This document shows, piece after piece, positions 45,456-57,039 of a stretch of 64,000 bases of DNA (within the stretch, counting starts at the first letter, position 1; the number at the start of each line of letters is the position of its first letter). The stretch covers positions 269,892,698 to 269,956,697 of the forward strand of contig CM040128.1 of the NCBI GenBank assembly GCA_022559845.1. The letters are read 5' to 3'. Position numbers and translations under genes: made by a program. The stretch is from Amorphophallus konjac (Eukaryota > Streptophyta > Magnoliopsida > Alismatales > Araceae). The notes under the pieces were generated by a model. The model saw only the letters and a program-made list of their open reading frames with translations, was not told the DNA's origin and made no database searches.

Positions 45456-48072
45456 TTAAGTCCCACCTTCTCTCTCTACATTACTCGTCCCTCCGCTCTC
45501 CGGGCAAGACGCTCTCGAGGGTGCAACCCAACTACGAAAAGCGGTACTTCTACCGCTCTGTGCTCCTCTTCCCATCTCTGTACCCCGGCGTCGATCTGCA
45601 GGGGCAGTAAAGAAGCTACTAACACGAAAGCCACGCTCTCGTGCTCTTCGGTAGCGCTCCTCACCATCTCTCAGCCATTGTTCAGCAAGGCCAAGGCTGG
45701 TTCGGAGTTCAAACAATTGGGCTTCCATGGCCCTTCGCTCCTCCCTCTCAGCCAACCTATCGGCTCTTTCTCTTTCTCTGTCCCTTTCTTTTTCTGCCCG
45801 TTCTCTTTCTCGGTCTTCCCTCTCCAGTTGAAGGGTGATCCTTAGCTCCACGGCGTCCCTAGAAGAGTCATCATCTGGCCGATGCCGCAGTTCATCTTCC
45901 AGCTCCGCTATTCTAGCCTCCCTCTGCGCAGCTTGGGCAAGTGCCTCTTGCGTCTCTTTTTCCTGCCAGATATGCCGTCTCAGATATGCGGCAAGGCATG
46001 AATGAGCAAGATTCAACAATGAAACTTTTACCTGTATAGAGAGCATGCCTTCTGCCTCTGCGGCACGCTGCGTCGCACGAGCAAGTTGCTCGTGAAGCGA
46101 ATCAAGCTCTGAGGTAGGGATCCATAAGCTGGAAGAGACGCCATCTGCTCCCATCGCTGATGAGGCCGCGTCGATCTGGGCGCGCTATAACAACATGAAG
46201 TGATAATTAGTGGCTAAGCACCATGAATCCAGGAACATTGTATATACACCCACCGAGGCACTTAAGGCACCACGCGTGTCACCCAATTGTCGCTCCGTGT
46301 CTGCCAAGCGAGCTCGCAAGTTCGCTATCATGGTATCACGGACATCCTACAGCCATGTTATAGGAGTTAGCATTTTCACAAAAAAAAAATAGATAAGAAC
46401 AAAAACAACAAAAACAACGAAAAGAAGAAAAGGGGAGGCCTACCTCCACAAGTCCCCCAGGTTGGAGTCGCTCTGCATACATTGCCCTATACAGACGCAG
46501 ATAGTCTTCACTATCTTGTGCCTGCGATTCCACAATTGTGCCACCCCGTTGCCAGTCTTCATACTGTTCGGGGAACCGCACACGCCAATCAATGCAGGTT
46601 GCCGGTCCCCGTGTCTTTCTCCCGACGCGAGGTGACGCAGTCGTATCTATCCACTCCTGAGCTAGCCCTAGGGTCCTCATAACCAATCGTAGCCGAAGCG
46701 GCTCGATTTCATTCAGGCAGTGCATCCAAAGCTCTCGTCCAAACCGGGCGCGGCTCATCAAAACCCACGGTTGGTCGGCATCGACCATACTTGAGTAGGG
46801 TCTCCAGTTCACCTAGATTAGATTGTACATATCCATTTAGCTAGTCAAATGTAGAAGCAAAAAAATAAAAAAAGAACTAAAAAATAAAAAGCAAAAAAAT
46901 CCTACCATCGCTGCAGGGAACTCCTGCAGCTCACGTCTTAGCACCATCAGTTGGTAGGATAGAGGCGCTGTACTCATAATGGGTTGCCACCGTCTGGCTA
47001 ATGGCACCGTCACTGGTCGCCAATGCCGAGCTCTCCCCATTGGGAGGTAGTAGTAGCTCCATAGCTGCATCATCATGTGCCATTAGTGCCTTAAGTGAAC
47101 TATTGAGAAAACACACAAAAAATGAAACAAAAATTACCTGGATAAATGGTGTAAAGCCACTCACAGTCACCTCACGGTCTGCCTCTTGGGATAGGCCTGT
47201 AAACAGATGCGCTAGTACGGCAGCTCCCCAGGCGTACTGCCCTACTCTCTCGAGGTCTACTAGCAGCTCTAGGAAGCGACAGTCGATGCTGCCTCCCTTC
47301 GAGCTCAGTAGCAATCTTCCCAGCAAAAAGAGGAGAAATCTCCTCAAATCCATGTTGGACCTTTCCCAATTGCCGAAATCTGCGCAGTACACAGCACGGC
47401 ACCCTCTTTCAGTCCTTTCCATGAATTCTTCCAAGGACTCATCATCCCGGGGACGAGTATCAGCAAGTCCCAATGCCTCCATGATGGATGCCTTGGCTAC
47501 TGATCGGTTCTTCCGACTGTCAAGTTCCAGTCCTAACAGCTTCTGGGCACCTTCTCGGTAGTCCGCGTAAGTGACCCCGGTCACTGCCTCCCCATCCACT
47601 CTGAGGCTCGTGATGCGGACAACGTCTTCCAGACTGGGTACCATGTGCCCCCAGGGCATCAAGAATGCCCGACTCACTGGGTCCCATCTTTCGCGCAATG
47701 CTTGGATGAGGACGAGGTCGAGCTTGATTGGCTCGATCCGCAGAAAGGCCCCAAATCCCATTACATCTAGCCTGGCCTTCTGGAAGTCTGGAAGACCACG
47801 ATATGCGGCAACCACTAGTTCCCAGGAAATGTGCGATTTCATCATGCTCTGCACATACACAAGGACTGAGCAAAGGGGAGCTTTGCCAAGGAAGAAAAAG
47901 GGAGAAAGAATGAAGGAAGGGATGACAAGGTCCAACTTACGAGTTGTGATTGCGTCCTCTCGCTGAGTTGCCCCTCGACTTCTGAAAGTCTCCTGGAACT
48001 GCTGCCAGATCTGCTCCTCTTTGAAGAGCGGGAAGACTCACCTTCTGCTCTAAAGCTAGATCCACCCTCCAT
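45456..48072 (-). CDS. Antisense PMD protein gene A (multi-exon)
   Basis: A plant mobile domain (aminotransferase-like, PMD) protein encoded against the retrotransposon's sense strand. Exons I can read: 48072-47941, 47848-47138, 47064-46906, 46812-46444, 46346-46254, 46184-46032, 45962-45456. Every exon but the last has a length divisible by three, all introns are phase 0 and GT-AG, and no stop intervenes, giving about 707 residues. Exon 1 is Ser/Arg-rich (SSKRSRSGSSSRR). The PMD core has ALRERWDPVSRAFLMPWGHM, VPSLEDVVRI, LWSYYYLPMGRARHW and NWRPYSS. The C-terminus is a highly charged coiled coil (AELEDELRHR, RERERAEKERDRERERAD). The last exon may be spliced again near 45620, so the true C-terminus is uncertain. 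PMD proteins occur in the host MAIN/MAIL genes and in transposable elements. The biochemical function is unknown. Confidence 0.85.
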
Positions 48073-48175
48073 CCTGAAAATTGAGCAACTCTTACTACCT
48101 CCGCTTCTTGCAAACTTTCACTCTTCGGATCAGCTCTCACGACTCGGGTGCTCTCAAGTCGAGTGAAAGAGGAGG

Positions 48176-48183
48176 TATTTATA
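48176..48183 (-). promoter_or_regulatory. TATA box of antisense gene A
   Basis: TATAAATA (within CCTATAAATACC) on the minus strand, about 105 bp upstream of the ATG at 48072. A start site about 30 bp downstream would leave a leader of about 75 nt. Confidence 0.65.
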
Positions 48184-48305
48184 GGATTGGAAGGAAGGTG
48201 ATCTAGATCTATCACCATCACCCCTAGCAACAGCCTTTGCGACAAGTCACCCCCCTTACTATTGCGGCCACTCTACCATGGGGAGTGATCGATTTGGGGG
48301 CGTGA

Positions 48306-48720
48306 TTTGTTGACTTGTCGTCCTTATTCGGTCCAAAGATTCTTCGCGTTTATTGTCCTGTTGCATCTACTTTTAGAGTAAACAAGCAGATCGGGGACAT
48401 TTATGCGGGAAAATAGGGCCAAGGGCCGACGTTTTTGAAATTGGTGGTAGATCCTTTTGAAAAATCATGGCCATGGTACACTCGCGTGTCACTTCGCCAT
48501 GTGAAGTGAATGGAGCAGAGCTGTGATTGTTGACCCGCCACCCCTATTCGGTCCAAAGATTCCCCGTGTCCCTTGTCCTATTGCGACTACTTTTAGCGCA
48601 AACAGGGAAACGAGGGACATTCACGTGGAAAAGAGCACCACGGGGTGATATTGTTGAAGTTCGATGGCAGACTCCCTTTGAAAATCATGGCTATGGTGAG
48701 TCACCACTCCGTGTTTTAAG
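48306..48720. repeat. 220-bp tandem duplication upstream of gene A
   Basis: Two copies with a 220-bp period. TATTCGGTCCAAAGATTC starts at 48325 and 48545, and CTACTTTTAG, GGGACATT and GAAAATCATGGCYATGG follow in both. They lie 130-650 bp upstream of gene A's TATA box and between genes A and B. Confidence 0.85.
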
Positions 48721-49457
48721 GCGACATCTCGTCGAGCATGTCTCGCAGGAACCCATGTGGTAGAAAAGACCTGTAGAGCAGAAGGAACGAACGGGCAAGC
48801 AAGTTGCGTTCAAACCAAGCCATTTCATTCACATATCTATATAAGGGTTTGTGCCCGTCATGAGGAAGGAGTGGGTGTACAAGCCATTCACTAATCCTCG
48901 TCACCCTCCTGGTTACGTCTCTTTTCTCTCCAAAGGTAAGAAGTCCCTCGGAGGCCTTCTATAGTCTCGTGATGCAGCAATCGCTTTGCTGTGCCATGCC
49001 TTTCCATCTGTTCTGGCGGTGCTTTTCGTCATCCTCCTGCTTCTCTCGCGACCCTGATGGCCGTGAAGCTCTTGAAGCTGAGGATGCTGGTTGAGCTGCC
49101 CTCTGCTTTGCTGATGGAGATGCTACCAGCTCCAGGAGCTCCCTTGCCGCGAGCTCCAATCCCCCTCCGATCTGCGGAGCAAGTGACCTGTCTGGACGTT
49201 CTTCCTCTCAGAGTTCCATCTCTTGGGCCTCCTGTGCTACTCTGTCTTTGCCTTTCTCTTCATCTTTTCTCGTTTTACCTCTCTCCTCGCCACTTGGAGA
49301 GAAACCTTTAGCGTCAAGGCATCTCAGGGCAACTCCTCGTGTTGTAGTTGCTCTGATCTTCCGGCGTCTGTCATCTCAGCCGCTTACAGAAAAGGGATGG
49401 AGGAGATTCAAAGCATGTGCAAGGGCATTAAGGCCTTATTTCATTTCAAAACGAGGA
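48721..49457. other. Between PMD genes A and B; possible 3' exons of B
   Basis: Minus-strand frames of 60-66 codons (48716-48904, 48959-49159), the second Ala/Ser/Lys-rich, could be later exons of gene B: GTGTAG near 49463 could act as a donor. No convincing acceptor or domain. The alternative is 3' untranslated sequence. Confidence 0.35.
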
Positions 49458-50860
49458 CTACACCAGGGGTTTAGGCGCTTCGGGCCTCAAATTCCCCAAT
49501 TGGGTTACATAACCTTTCCACAGTTCCATGTCCTCATTTACAGACACCATTACCTTCAGTGGGACACTTGCCTTCCACGATGCTTTAATTGCCTTCACAT
49601 CGTTTGCATCTCCCTCCGTACCTAGCTCTCTCTTCTTCAGGGGAGGAATTTCAGATAACATTGGGAATGAATGGCGAGGGAGGCCGATCTGAGTATAACA
49701 CCGATGTGCATTGTACAGAGCAAACTCAGTCGCGCCAACAAGCTGCAGCTCTACATCTGGGAAAGACCTCGTGAGGAGTTCACATGACAGTAAACATGTT
49801 GGCGCATAAGTGAACATGTTCTGCATCATAGTGCTGTAGTGATTCCTCCAGTCTTCGCGTTTCTTCAACCAAGGAGCGCGATTTACCACATTACCACTAA
49901 AGCCTAACACATCGGCTATGTGGTAAAGTGGGCTTTGTTGGAAGATTTTTGAGGTAGTCGTCATCCCCTCGTGGTGGTCAAATTTGAAATGCAAGTCAAT
50001 CCAACAATTTAGAAGGAGTATGCAACCGAAAGGAGGCTTACCCATGCTGGAAGCCGTGAGACCGCTGTAGAGATAGGCAAGGATGGCGGGCCCCACTCTC
50101 TTGCCATTCCAAATCCCACAAATGGCGCTCAATTGGTCCTCCTCCACTATGTTGTCTGTATAAGGAAATAGGAGAGCTCCCGCTAAGCAGATTGTGAACC
50201 CCTTCATCAGTTTCTCCAGCTGATCATCACTTGTCGATTCTTCCAGGGCACTCATGGTCCATTCTGCAAGCTTTTGCAAGTTAATTCCCTGTCGAGTTTG
50301 GACCGCCTTGATAGCCTTCGACGGCATGAAACTTCCGAGAACCTCCTCAGAAGTCACATTTTTCAGCATGCGCGAGATCTTTATCTTGCCATCCTTCTTA
50401 AATCTCTTCAAACCGAGCAGCAACTCCACCTCCTCAAGAAGAATTGTTGCTTCAAAAGTGGGGAAAATGAAGGTGTGAGTTTGAGGGTGCCAAATTTCTA
50501 CCAGTGCACCCATGGCTGCCCAATCCATGTAAATCTTGTCATAGTGTTTGGAGTGAATCACTAGTCCTTGGAGATGCCATTTTGAAATCACAGCTCTCAT
50601 GCCAATGGTCATATTCGAAGTGAGCTTCGATAGCCAGGGCATCTTTGAGAATTTCCTTGGGCCCGGGAAGAGAGGATATGGCTGAAAAGGAAAGGAAATG
50701 TCAAGAAGGTGAAGGAGAAGTCATACAGAAACTAGAAAATGAGTCAACTCACCAGTCCTGAGTGAATTCTTTCACTCAGATGCCCTTCAAGGTCCCTAAG
50801 CCGTTGGATCTCATTGCTAGCCCTGCTTCTCTTCACGGGACGCGAGGATTCGCCTTCCAT
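49458..50860 (-). CDS. Antisense PMD protein gene B (two exons)
   Basis: A second plant mobile domain protein on the strand opposite to gag-pol. Exon 1 is 50860-50753 (36 codons; MEGESSRPVKRSRAS, LEGHLSERIHSGL), donor CTG^GTGAGT. Exon 2 is 50681-49458, acceptor TTTTCAG^CC, with 407 codons and a stop. Together about 443 residues, phase 0, no internal stop. The PMD core has MGALVEIWHPQTHTFIFPTF, ATILLEEVELLLGLKRF, AICGIWNGKRVGPAILAYLY and DVLGFSGN. Exon 1 resembles exon 1 of gene A (MEGGSS, KRSRSG, LSEVEGQLSERTQS), so A and B are probably old duplicates, but B lacks A's introns in the core and its coiled coil. Function unknown. Confidence 0.85.
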
Positions 50861-50950
50861 TTCAAGTCAAAGGGCTAAGATCACTCTTTCCCTCCCTTGC
50901 TTCTCTTTAGGGAATTCGTGCTTGTGCTTCTTCCTGGTTCGCATATGAGC

Positions 50951-50958
50951 TACTTATA
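50951..50958 (-). promoter_or_regulatory. TATA box of antisense gene B
   Basis: TATAAGTA (in TTCTATAAGTAGC) on the minus strand, about 95 bp upstream of the ATG at 50860, a spacing close to that of gene A. Confidence 0.55.
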
Positions 50959-50989
50959 GAATAGAAAGGAATCAAAGTCGTCATCAACA

Positions 50990-51150
50990 GTTTGTCGTGT
51001 TATGATTATTAATCCTGTATGATTGGTCATGTTATGATTATGTCTTGTCATGATTGTGTTCATAATTCTATCTTGTCATGATTGTGTTGATAATTCTGTC
51101 CTATCATGATTGCCTTAAATAACTCTATCTTCATGATTGTATTTTGTTAT
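50990..51150. repeat. ~30-bp TCATGATTGTGTT repeat
   Basis: About five degenerate units with TTGTCATGATTGTGTTSATA followed by ATTCT, immediately upstream of gene B's TATA box. The rest of the stretch up to 51952 shows no gene, apart from a CATTCC run near 51895-51925. Confidence 0.65.
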
Positions 51151-51952
51151 CGTTGTGTAATTGTTCCATGTAAATTTTAAAGAAAAAAGAAAAGAGAAAA
51201 AAGATGAAAGACAAATAAGAAAAATGGATCATCCCCTTCCCATGTGTATATCTCCGTATTATGTCATGCATTGCATTTAGTCCAAGCCATATGGATATGT
51301 CATTAAGTCGTGCTAGTATGGGGACGACGGTTCCGTTCGGTGTAGCGATAAACGGGCTCTGGCTCATTACCAGCTCATCGAATCGGTATCCTGACCCAGT
51401 CTCCACAGCTTAATCTTCGCCAGTTGATCTCACTGTGAGAATCATTCACTTAAGTCGATTGTCTAAGCCACTGTGTTTAAACACTCTGAAATGTGAGATA
51501 TTCCATTCTGAGTCGAGTACTCAGTTTTCCCGAGGTTGCCTTGGGCTGTTTCTCTGAAAGAGACCATTGTTTGGATTTGTCCCCAAATCATCTTTTTATT
51601 CCCCTCGGACCCACCTTGGCTGTAGCACTTCCACAATGGCTGGTAACCGCTCCCCAATGGTGAAACCTGAGGTTTACGACCCAGGTACTTCCGCGCCGTG
51701 AAGTTGGTCCTTTTTAGTTGTTTGTGCCCCAGTGCACACTTTGTCTTCCTTGTTTGTTTATCATCCAGATAATGGCTGATTTCGGGGAACCTTCTTCAAA
51801 GTTACTTCGGTAAAACTCAGGAAAGATTCCCATCAGGAAAATGATGAATGCGTGTTTCATCACACCTTGGCATCTGCTTTTCACTTCACTCCATTTCATT
51901 CCATTCATTTCATTCCATTCCATTACATGTCCTGTCCCTACAAAGCAGACGC

Positions 51953-51966
51953 CAAGGCGGGGCAGC
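51953..51966 (+). other. Polypurine tract region
   Basis: AAGGCGGGGCAGC lies directly before the 3' LTR start at 51967. Purine-rich but interrupted by C, so an imperfect polypurine tract. Confidence 0.6.
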
Positions 51967-54900
51967 TGTAGACACGCCATTTTCACGTTTTCATAGGTAC
52001 ATCTTGTATTACACCGTGATGCCCCAAAGTGGCTCACACATTTCATTCATGTGGGTGATTAGTTATTTTGGCCCTTTTTTACATGAAAATAATAATAATA
52101 AATAAAAAAATCAAAAAAAGGTTATTACAAATACAAAAAAAAATTCAAAAAAAAGGTTACTAAAAATTCAAAAAAAAAAATCAAGAAAAGGTTAAAAATA
52201 ATAAGCAAGAAAATGTTTGAAAAAAAATAAAACAAATCTCTATACGCAAAATAAATCCTTTTATTTTTATATAAAATATAAAATTGAGAGCTTGGATATA
52301 CATATATATATATAAGTAATTAACACAAAACAAAACCACAAAAACATATATAATTGTTATCCACATGTAATCTCCACGTTAATATATAATTATTATGTTA
52401 ATCTTTATTAGAATGAACCTTGATGTATTATATATGTTAATCGTTATTAGCATTAATCTTGGTCTATTAATCTCTCTCACGTCTTTCTCTTCTTATCTCC
52501 TACTCTCCCCTGCTCCTCCCATTGCCATGTTATTTCATTTTCTTCAGCCCCACCGTAAGGACATGTTAACCACCGTCTCTCTACTATTCTTTCTCTGATA
52601 CCTTCTCTTAATCACACACATTTCTCTATCTTCTTTTTCCACTCCCTTGTCTTTTGTATTCATCAACCCGACAGAGGGAATTTCGTTCTTCTCACGTCCT
52701 TCTTATCTTTGACAGCACATTCATCTCTTTCTTCCTCTCCCTCATCTTATCCAAGGGGCCCGCTCTCCCATCTCCCTCTTTCTCCTTTCTCTCTAACACC
52801 CCATGCGACACCCTCCTCCTCTGTCCTTCCTCTTTCTAGCCACCACACCATCGCCTTCCCCTCTTTCCTTCTAGCCACGATACACCAAAAACCATAGCGC
52901 CCATGCCACCTCCGTCGTGAAACCAACCTCCTCTCTCCCTCTCTATGCCGGCCTCCCTACCGTGACGCCAGGCGAGCCACCTCGCCGTTGCCGTCACTGT
53001 CGTCATCAACACCGCCTCCGAGTGACCTCACGCGTCCGCCGCTGCCGTCGCCCTCCTCCACCATGTGAACGCACCCCCCACCCCTCTCTCTGTCCCGTTC
53101 TCAGTCACACCCGCCGTGACGCTACTGCCCAGCCGTCCCCGGCCGCCGTCGTCGTTCTCCCGGTCCCCACTGCACCGCCGAGCCCGCCGTCCCCATCGTT
53201 AACTCCCTTGCCGCAGCGCCCCCCTCGACGACACAGCCATCCTCGTCGCCGTCCACCTCCGGGGCACCTCCTTGCATGCACCGTCCGATCTCCACGCCGC
53301 CGCTGTCGTTGACGTCGGACCGCCGCCGACCAACTCCACCGCATCCCCCTCCACTGCATCACCGCCGTCGTCAAGCTCCCAGCCGCCCCGGCCGTCATTC
53401 GCTACACCGCCGCGAGCCTTCACTCGCGAGCCCCCGACCCCACGCCACCGGCCGCCGCTGTCGCCCTTCGCCGTCCTCCACCTCGTCCGCCTACCGCAGC
53501 TGCGTCGCCGAGCCCCCACGTCCGGCCACGTCCGCAGCATCTCCACCACCGTTGCCGGCGACCTCCGCACGTCCAGCCTCTCTCTCTCTCGCGTTCTCTC
53601 TCCGTTTTTCCTCTCTCTCTCCCTCGTTCTCTCTTTCTTCCCCCTCTCCCGATCTCTAACTCTCTCTCTCACCTTCTCTCGGTTCTCTCTCCCTCTCTCC
53701 CCCACCGATCTCTCACGCTCTCTCTCTCTCTCTCTCTCTCTTACTCCCCCTCTGCACTCCCCCTCTCTCCCTCTCGTCTGTCTCTCTCGCTCTCCTCCCC
53801 ACTCTCTGCACTCTCCTCCCCCTCTCCTGCCGTTTCCTCTCTCTCCCTCGTTCTCTCTCTTTCTCCCTCTTTCTCCCGCCGTCCCTCTCTCTTTCTCCCT
53901 CTCCCCCTCTCTCTTTCTCTCCCTTTCTCCCACTCTCTCACGGTTTCTCTCCCTCTCTCGTTCTCTCTCTCTCTCTTTCTCCCTCTTTCTCCCGCCGTCT
54001 CTCTCTCTCCCCTGCCGGTTCTCTCTCTCCTCCCCGCCGTTTCTCTCCCCCTCTCGCGGCTCTCTCTCCCTCTTTCTCTCTGCCTCTCTCTCTCTCTCTC
54101 TCACACGCACACACACTTTTTTCTTATTTTTTTTATTTTTCTTCTTTCTGTTTTTTTCCCCGCCGCTGCATCTCTCTCTCACCTTCTCTCTCTTTCCCCA
54201 CCCGATCTCTTTCTCTCTCTCTCTCTCTCTTTTACACATTTTTTTTCCTTTTTTAATTCCTCTTTCTCCCTGTTTTTCTCCCTCACGCCCATCTCTCTCC
54301 CGTCTTTTCTCTCTCTCTCTTCACGCCCTCTTTCTCCCTCCACTAAACTCTTTCACGTCGTCTCTTTCCCCCTTTCCCAGGTTCACACGACGCACACACA
54401 TGCACGTAGGTTGTTAATATTTCTTCACTTCTTCACCACACATGCACGTAGTTTGTTTATTAGGTTAATATTTCTTCACACACGTGCATATAAACTTATA
54501 TACATAAAGGGTAACACCGTGAGTTTAAAGGGAGAGAGAGCCAATACATACTATAAGAATTTTTTTCACTAAAAAGTAATATATATATATATATAAACGG
54601 AGAAAAATGTATATTATACATATCATATATATGTGTGTGTAAAAATTCCTATATATTATATCAATGTGTGTGTTGTTCTGGATTTACATAATACATATAC
54701 ATATATAATAGAATTGGCTTTTGTTTTCTTATAACATATTTTATTTCATTTGATTGTAATATCCCCATATATATATATATTCATATATATACCATTATAT
54801 ATATACATATTTCCATGTGTTTTTATGTGTACACATATTTAATCATTCTTGAATTTGTGCAGAAATAAAAGCCGAGCCTCCGGCCCAATCAACGCTCCCG

Positions 54901-55835
54901 CGTGTTCCCGTACACGGGGAAGCCGTTCCGTCCCGCCGTTTGGCCGCGTTTGCATCATCATTAGCGGCTATGTTTCCTTTTTACTGTTATCATTTTATTG
55001 TATTTTTTTAGTCTATTATTCAGTTATTAGTGCTTATCTTATGAATTGTTGTCATATTATATCACTTGTCTAACTTAATTTTATTTTCTGTTTGTTCATT
55101 TTGCAGGGTAACCAGTCAAAAGCCCTCTTTTCGGCCAGCCGAACAAAGAGGAAGAAGGAACCCGCGCAAATCCCGCGATAAAGGCCAAGCGATCAATCAA
55201 CCAGTTCGGGACCCTCGGTCCCTGGCGATCACACCACCAAACGCGTGCTTGTAGTAAATTTTACTTTATGTCTATAATACCCACGGATAGCTAAATCCGG
55301 GTCTGTTTGTACTATAATCGATCGCGGTGAGTCATTTCACCGTGGTCATTTATTTTCTGCACTTTCTTTCTGTACTTTATTATATTGTTGTTAAAACCCC
55401 GCACGGATCAATATCCTGCGGCGGTCTGCTTATTATTTATATTCATGTTGTTATTATTGTGCGAGGAGTGATATGCCGTTCCAAATTTCGAGTCCACGTA
55501 TGTCTTTGTGTCCGCCAACTTCTACTACGTAGAGTCCCAGGTTCGCACTCGGTATATAGAAAGCTGCCCTCGGAATGGTAGGTCACGCCTACCGGGAAGG
55601 GGTTCAGTTTGCGTGAGAGGGTCTTCGGATCCCGTTCTCCGCCCTGTACCGAAGGTCCGGTAAGTCTAGGCTCCACGTCCCCGTACAGAGTGACCTTTCA
55701 GGTTATACTCTCTACCGTCTTTTCTACATCATCCTTTTTACGCACGCGTTTTCATTTTCATCATTTTTTACTCTTTCAGTCAGAGAGGGAGAAACCCCAT
55801 CTCTCTCTCTCAGTCCACCACGTGACGCGTTCACA
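51967..55835 (+). mobile_element. 3' LTR of the giant element (3869 bp)
   Basis: Same ends as the 5' LTR (TGTAGACACGCC ... GACGCGTTCACA). By eye the copies differ by a few substitutions (for example near 31431/52762 and 31782/53113) and short indels in A, TA and CT runs. Confidence 0.96.
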
Positions 55836-57039
55836 ATGGGTCGGGTAATACCCGAATAAACGGATATGGATTCGGGTTCGGATACGTTTAAAATACCCGT
55901 TTCATAATCGGGTAGGGTATGGATTTAGTGCACCCAAACCCGTATCCGATCCGAACCCGCTCTTAATAACTTATTGTGCATGTTAGGCCTATGATTTTGA
56001 CATGAACCCAATCCGTTGCCCGTCTTGTTGAGTTTGTGAGTTTAGCCTTCTTGCTAAAATTATAAGGTCATTTTTATAAAACATAAAAATTACTTTAGAA
56101 AGGAAAGAATTGACTGGATTTCATTTTTTTCTAATTCTCATAAATCTCACGTTTCTTTGGATGTCAACGTGGACTCATGCTTTATGGACGGATACGGATA
56201 TCTGCGGATATATCCATACCCGTGACGGATATACCCATATCCGTACCCGCGAAAATAATAGGGTACTATCCGGATATGGTATTAGTAAAATTTTCACGGA
56301 TAGGGTATGGTATTGGTCTACCCGAGCCGAACCCGATCCATTGACATCCCTACGTGTGAGTTTAGGGTTGACCGTCTGTTGCCTTTTGGAGTAGCTTAGA
56401 GTGTCGAGTTCTCCTCGGTGGCCGTGTTCCGTGTTTTACGGCCTCGCTCTTCTTTGTTGTTGAGCTCCCCTTGCTCGTTGCATGTTCCCTACTCCTACTG
56501 TCCCTGTTCTGTTTACAGCTTTGTACTGTAGCTTTTCCTACTTTGCTACACTTGTTGTTAGTGTTGCTTCCGTTGCACTGTGTGTTTTCCAGTGGGGATC
56601 CGCGTGACCCCTACTGAGTTTCTGCTTAGAGACTCACCCCTACTTTTCAGGTGGATTTTGCCGTCTGCCTCTGCTGTTCCTGGTGGAGCGCGTTGTTGTA
56701 GCTACCAGCTGTACCTGTGTCGGGCTTCCCCCGACTTCTGTGTACATTCTTTTCTGTCTGACTGTACTTGTTGTCTTTCCTTTGGACTAGACTCTGGTGT
56801 ATAATTGTAAAATTTATATTTTTAATGAAAATGTAATTTTATTTCTGCTACTTTAGCAAACCGTTCTAATGAAATTTAATTGCTTGTTGTTATATCTGTC
56901 AGTTCAATGTACTACACGACAGTCCTTTTTCCCTTCGGTGCTTTCCCGCGCTTGGGAGGCCTCGCGGGTCCCATGCGGTACCACGTGTATCCGGTAGTCC
57001 TACCGGGTGCACCTGGTATCCGAAATCCGGGTCGTCACA

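Larger units (their letters stand above)
30630..55835 (+). mobile_element. 25.2-kb Ty3/gypsy Tat-lineage retrotransposon
   Basis: A complete giant LTR retrotransposon. LTRs are 30630-34492 and 51967-55835, flanked by the 5-bp target duplication ATGGG (30625-30629 and 55836-55840). The order is LTR, PBS, G-box-rich leader, gag, protease, RT, RNase H, archaeal-type second RNase H (aRH), integrase, then an 8.3-kb region with two antisense PMD genes, polypurine tract, LTR. The aRH domain and the gag knuckle (CX2HX4HX4C) place it in the Tat clade (Ogre, Retand, Grande relatives). Size and LTR length are Ogre-like, but I see no clear extra sense ORF before gag. The LTRs differ at only a handful of sites by eye, so the insertion is recent, yet the sense frame is broken in four places. 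Confidence 0.96.
30572..56352. mobile_element. hAT-type MITE (~570 bp net) split by the giant element
   Basis: Perfect 12-bp terminal inverted repeats, TAGGGATGTCAA at 30572 and TTGACATCCCTA at 56341-56352. They are flanked by a perfect 8-bp duplication CGTGTGAG (30564-30571 and 56353-56360), as expected for hAT-type elements. Its own sequence is 30572-30629 and 55841-56352. The interior is rich in ACCCG/CGGGT and GGATATGG repeats. No transposase, so non-autonomous. Confidence 0.93.
27343..57039. mobile_element. Solo-LTR-like sequence (3.9 kb net), host of nested insertions
   Basis: Starts TGTAATGCCCTGG at 27343 and ends ...GGGTCGTCACA at 57039. The flanking pentamers are GTCGG (27338-27342) and GTGGG (57040-57044), one mismatch. 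Without the MITE and giant element it is about 3.9 kb (27343-30571 plus 56361-57039). It has TG...CA ends and no coding domains, hence a solo LTR of a large Ty3/gypsy element. Short ORFs inside (up to 143 codons) match no family. A run of about 20 palindromes sits at 28375-29287. Confidence 0.7.
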
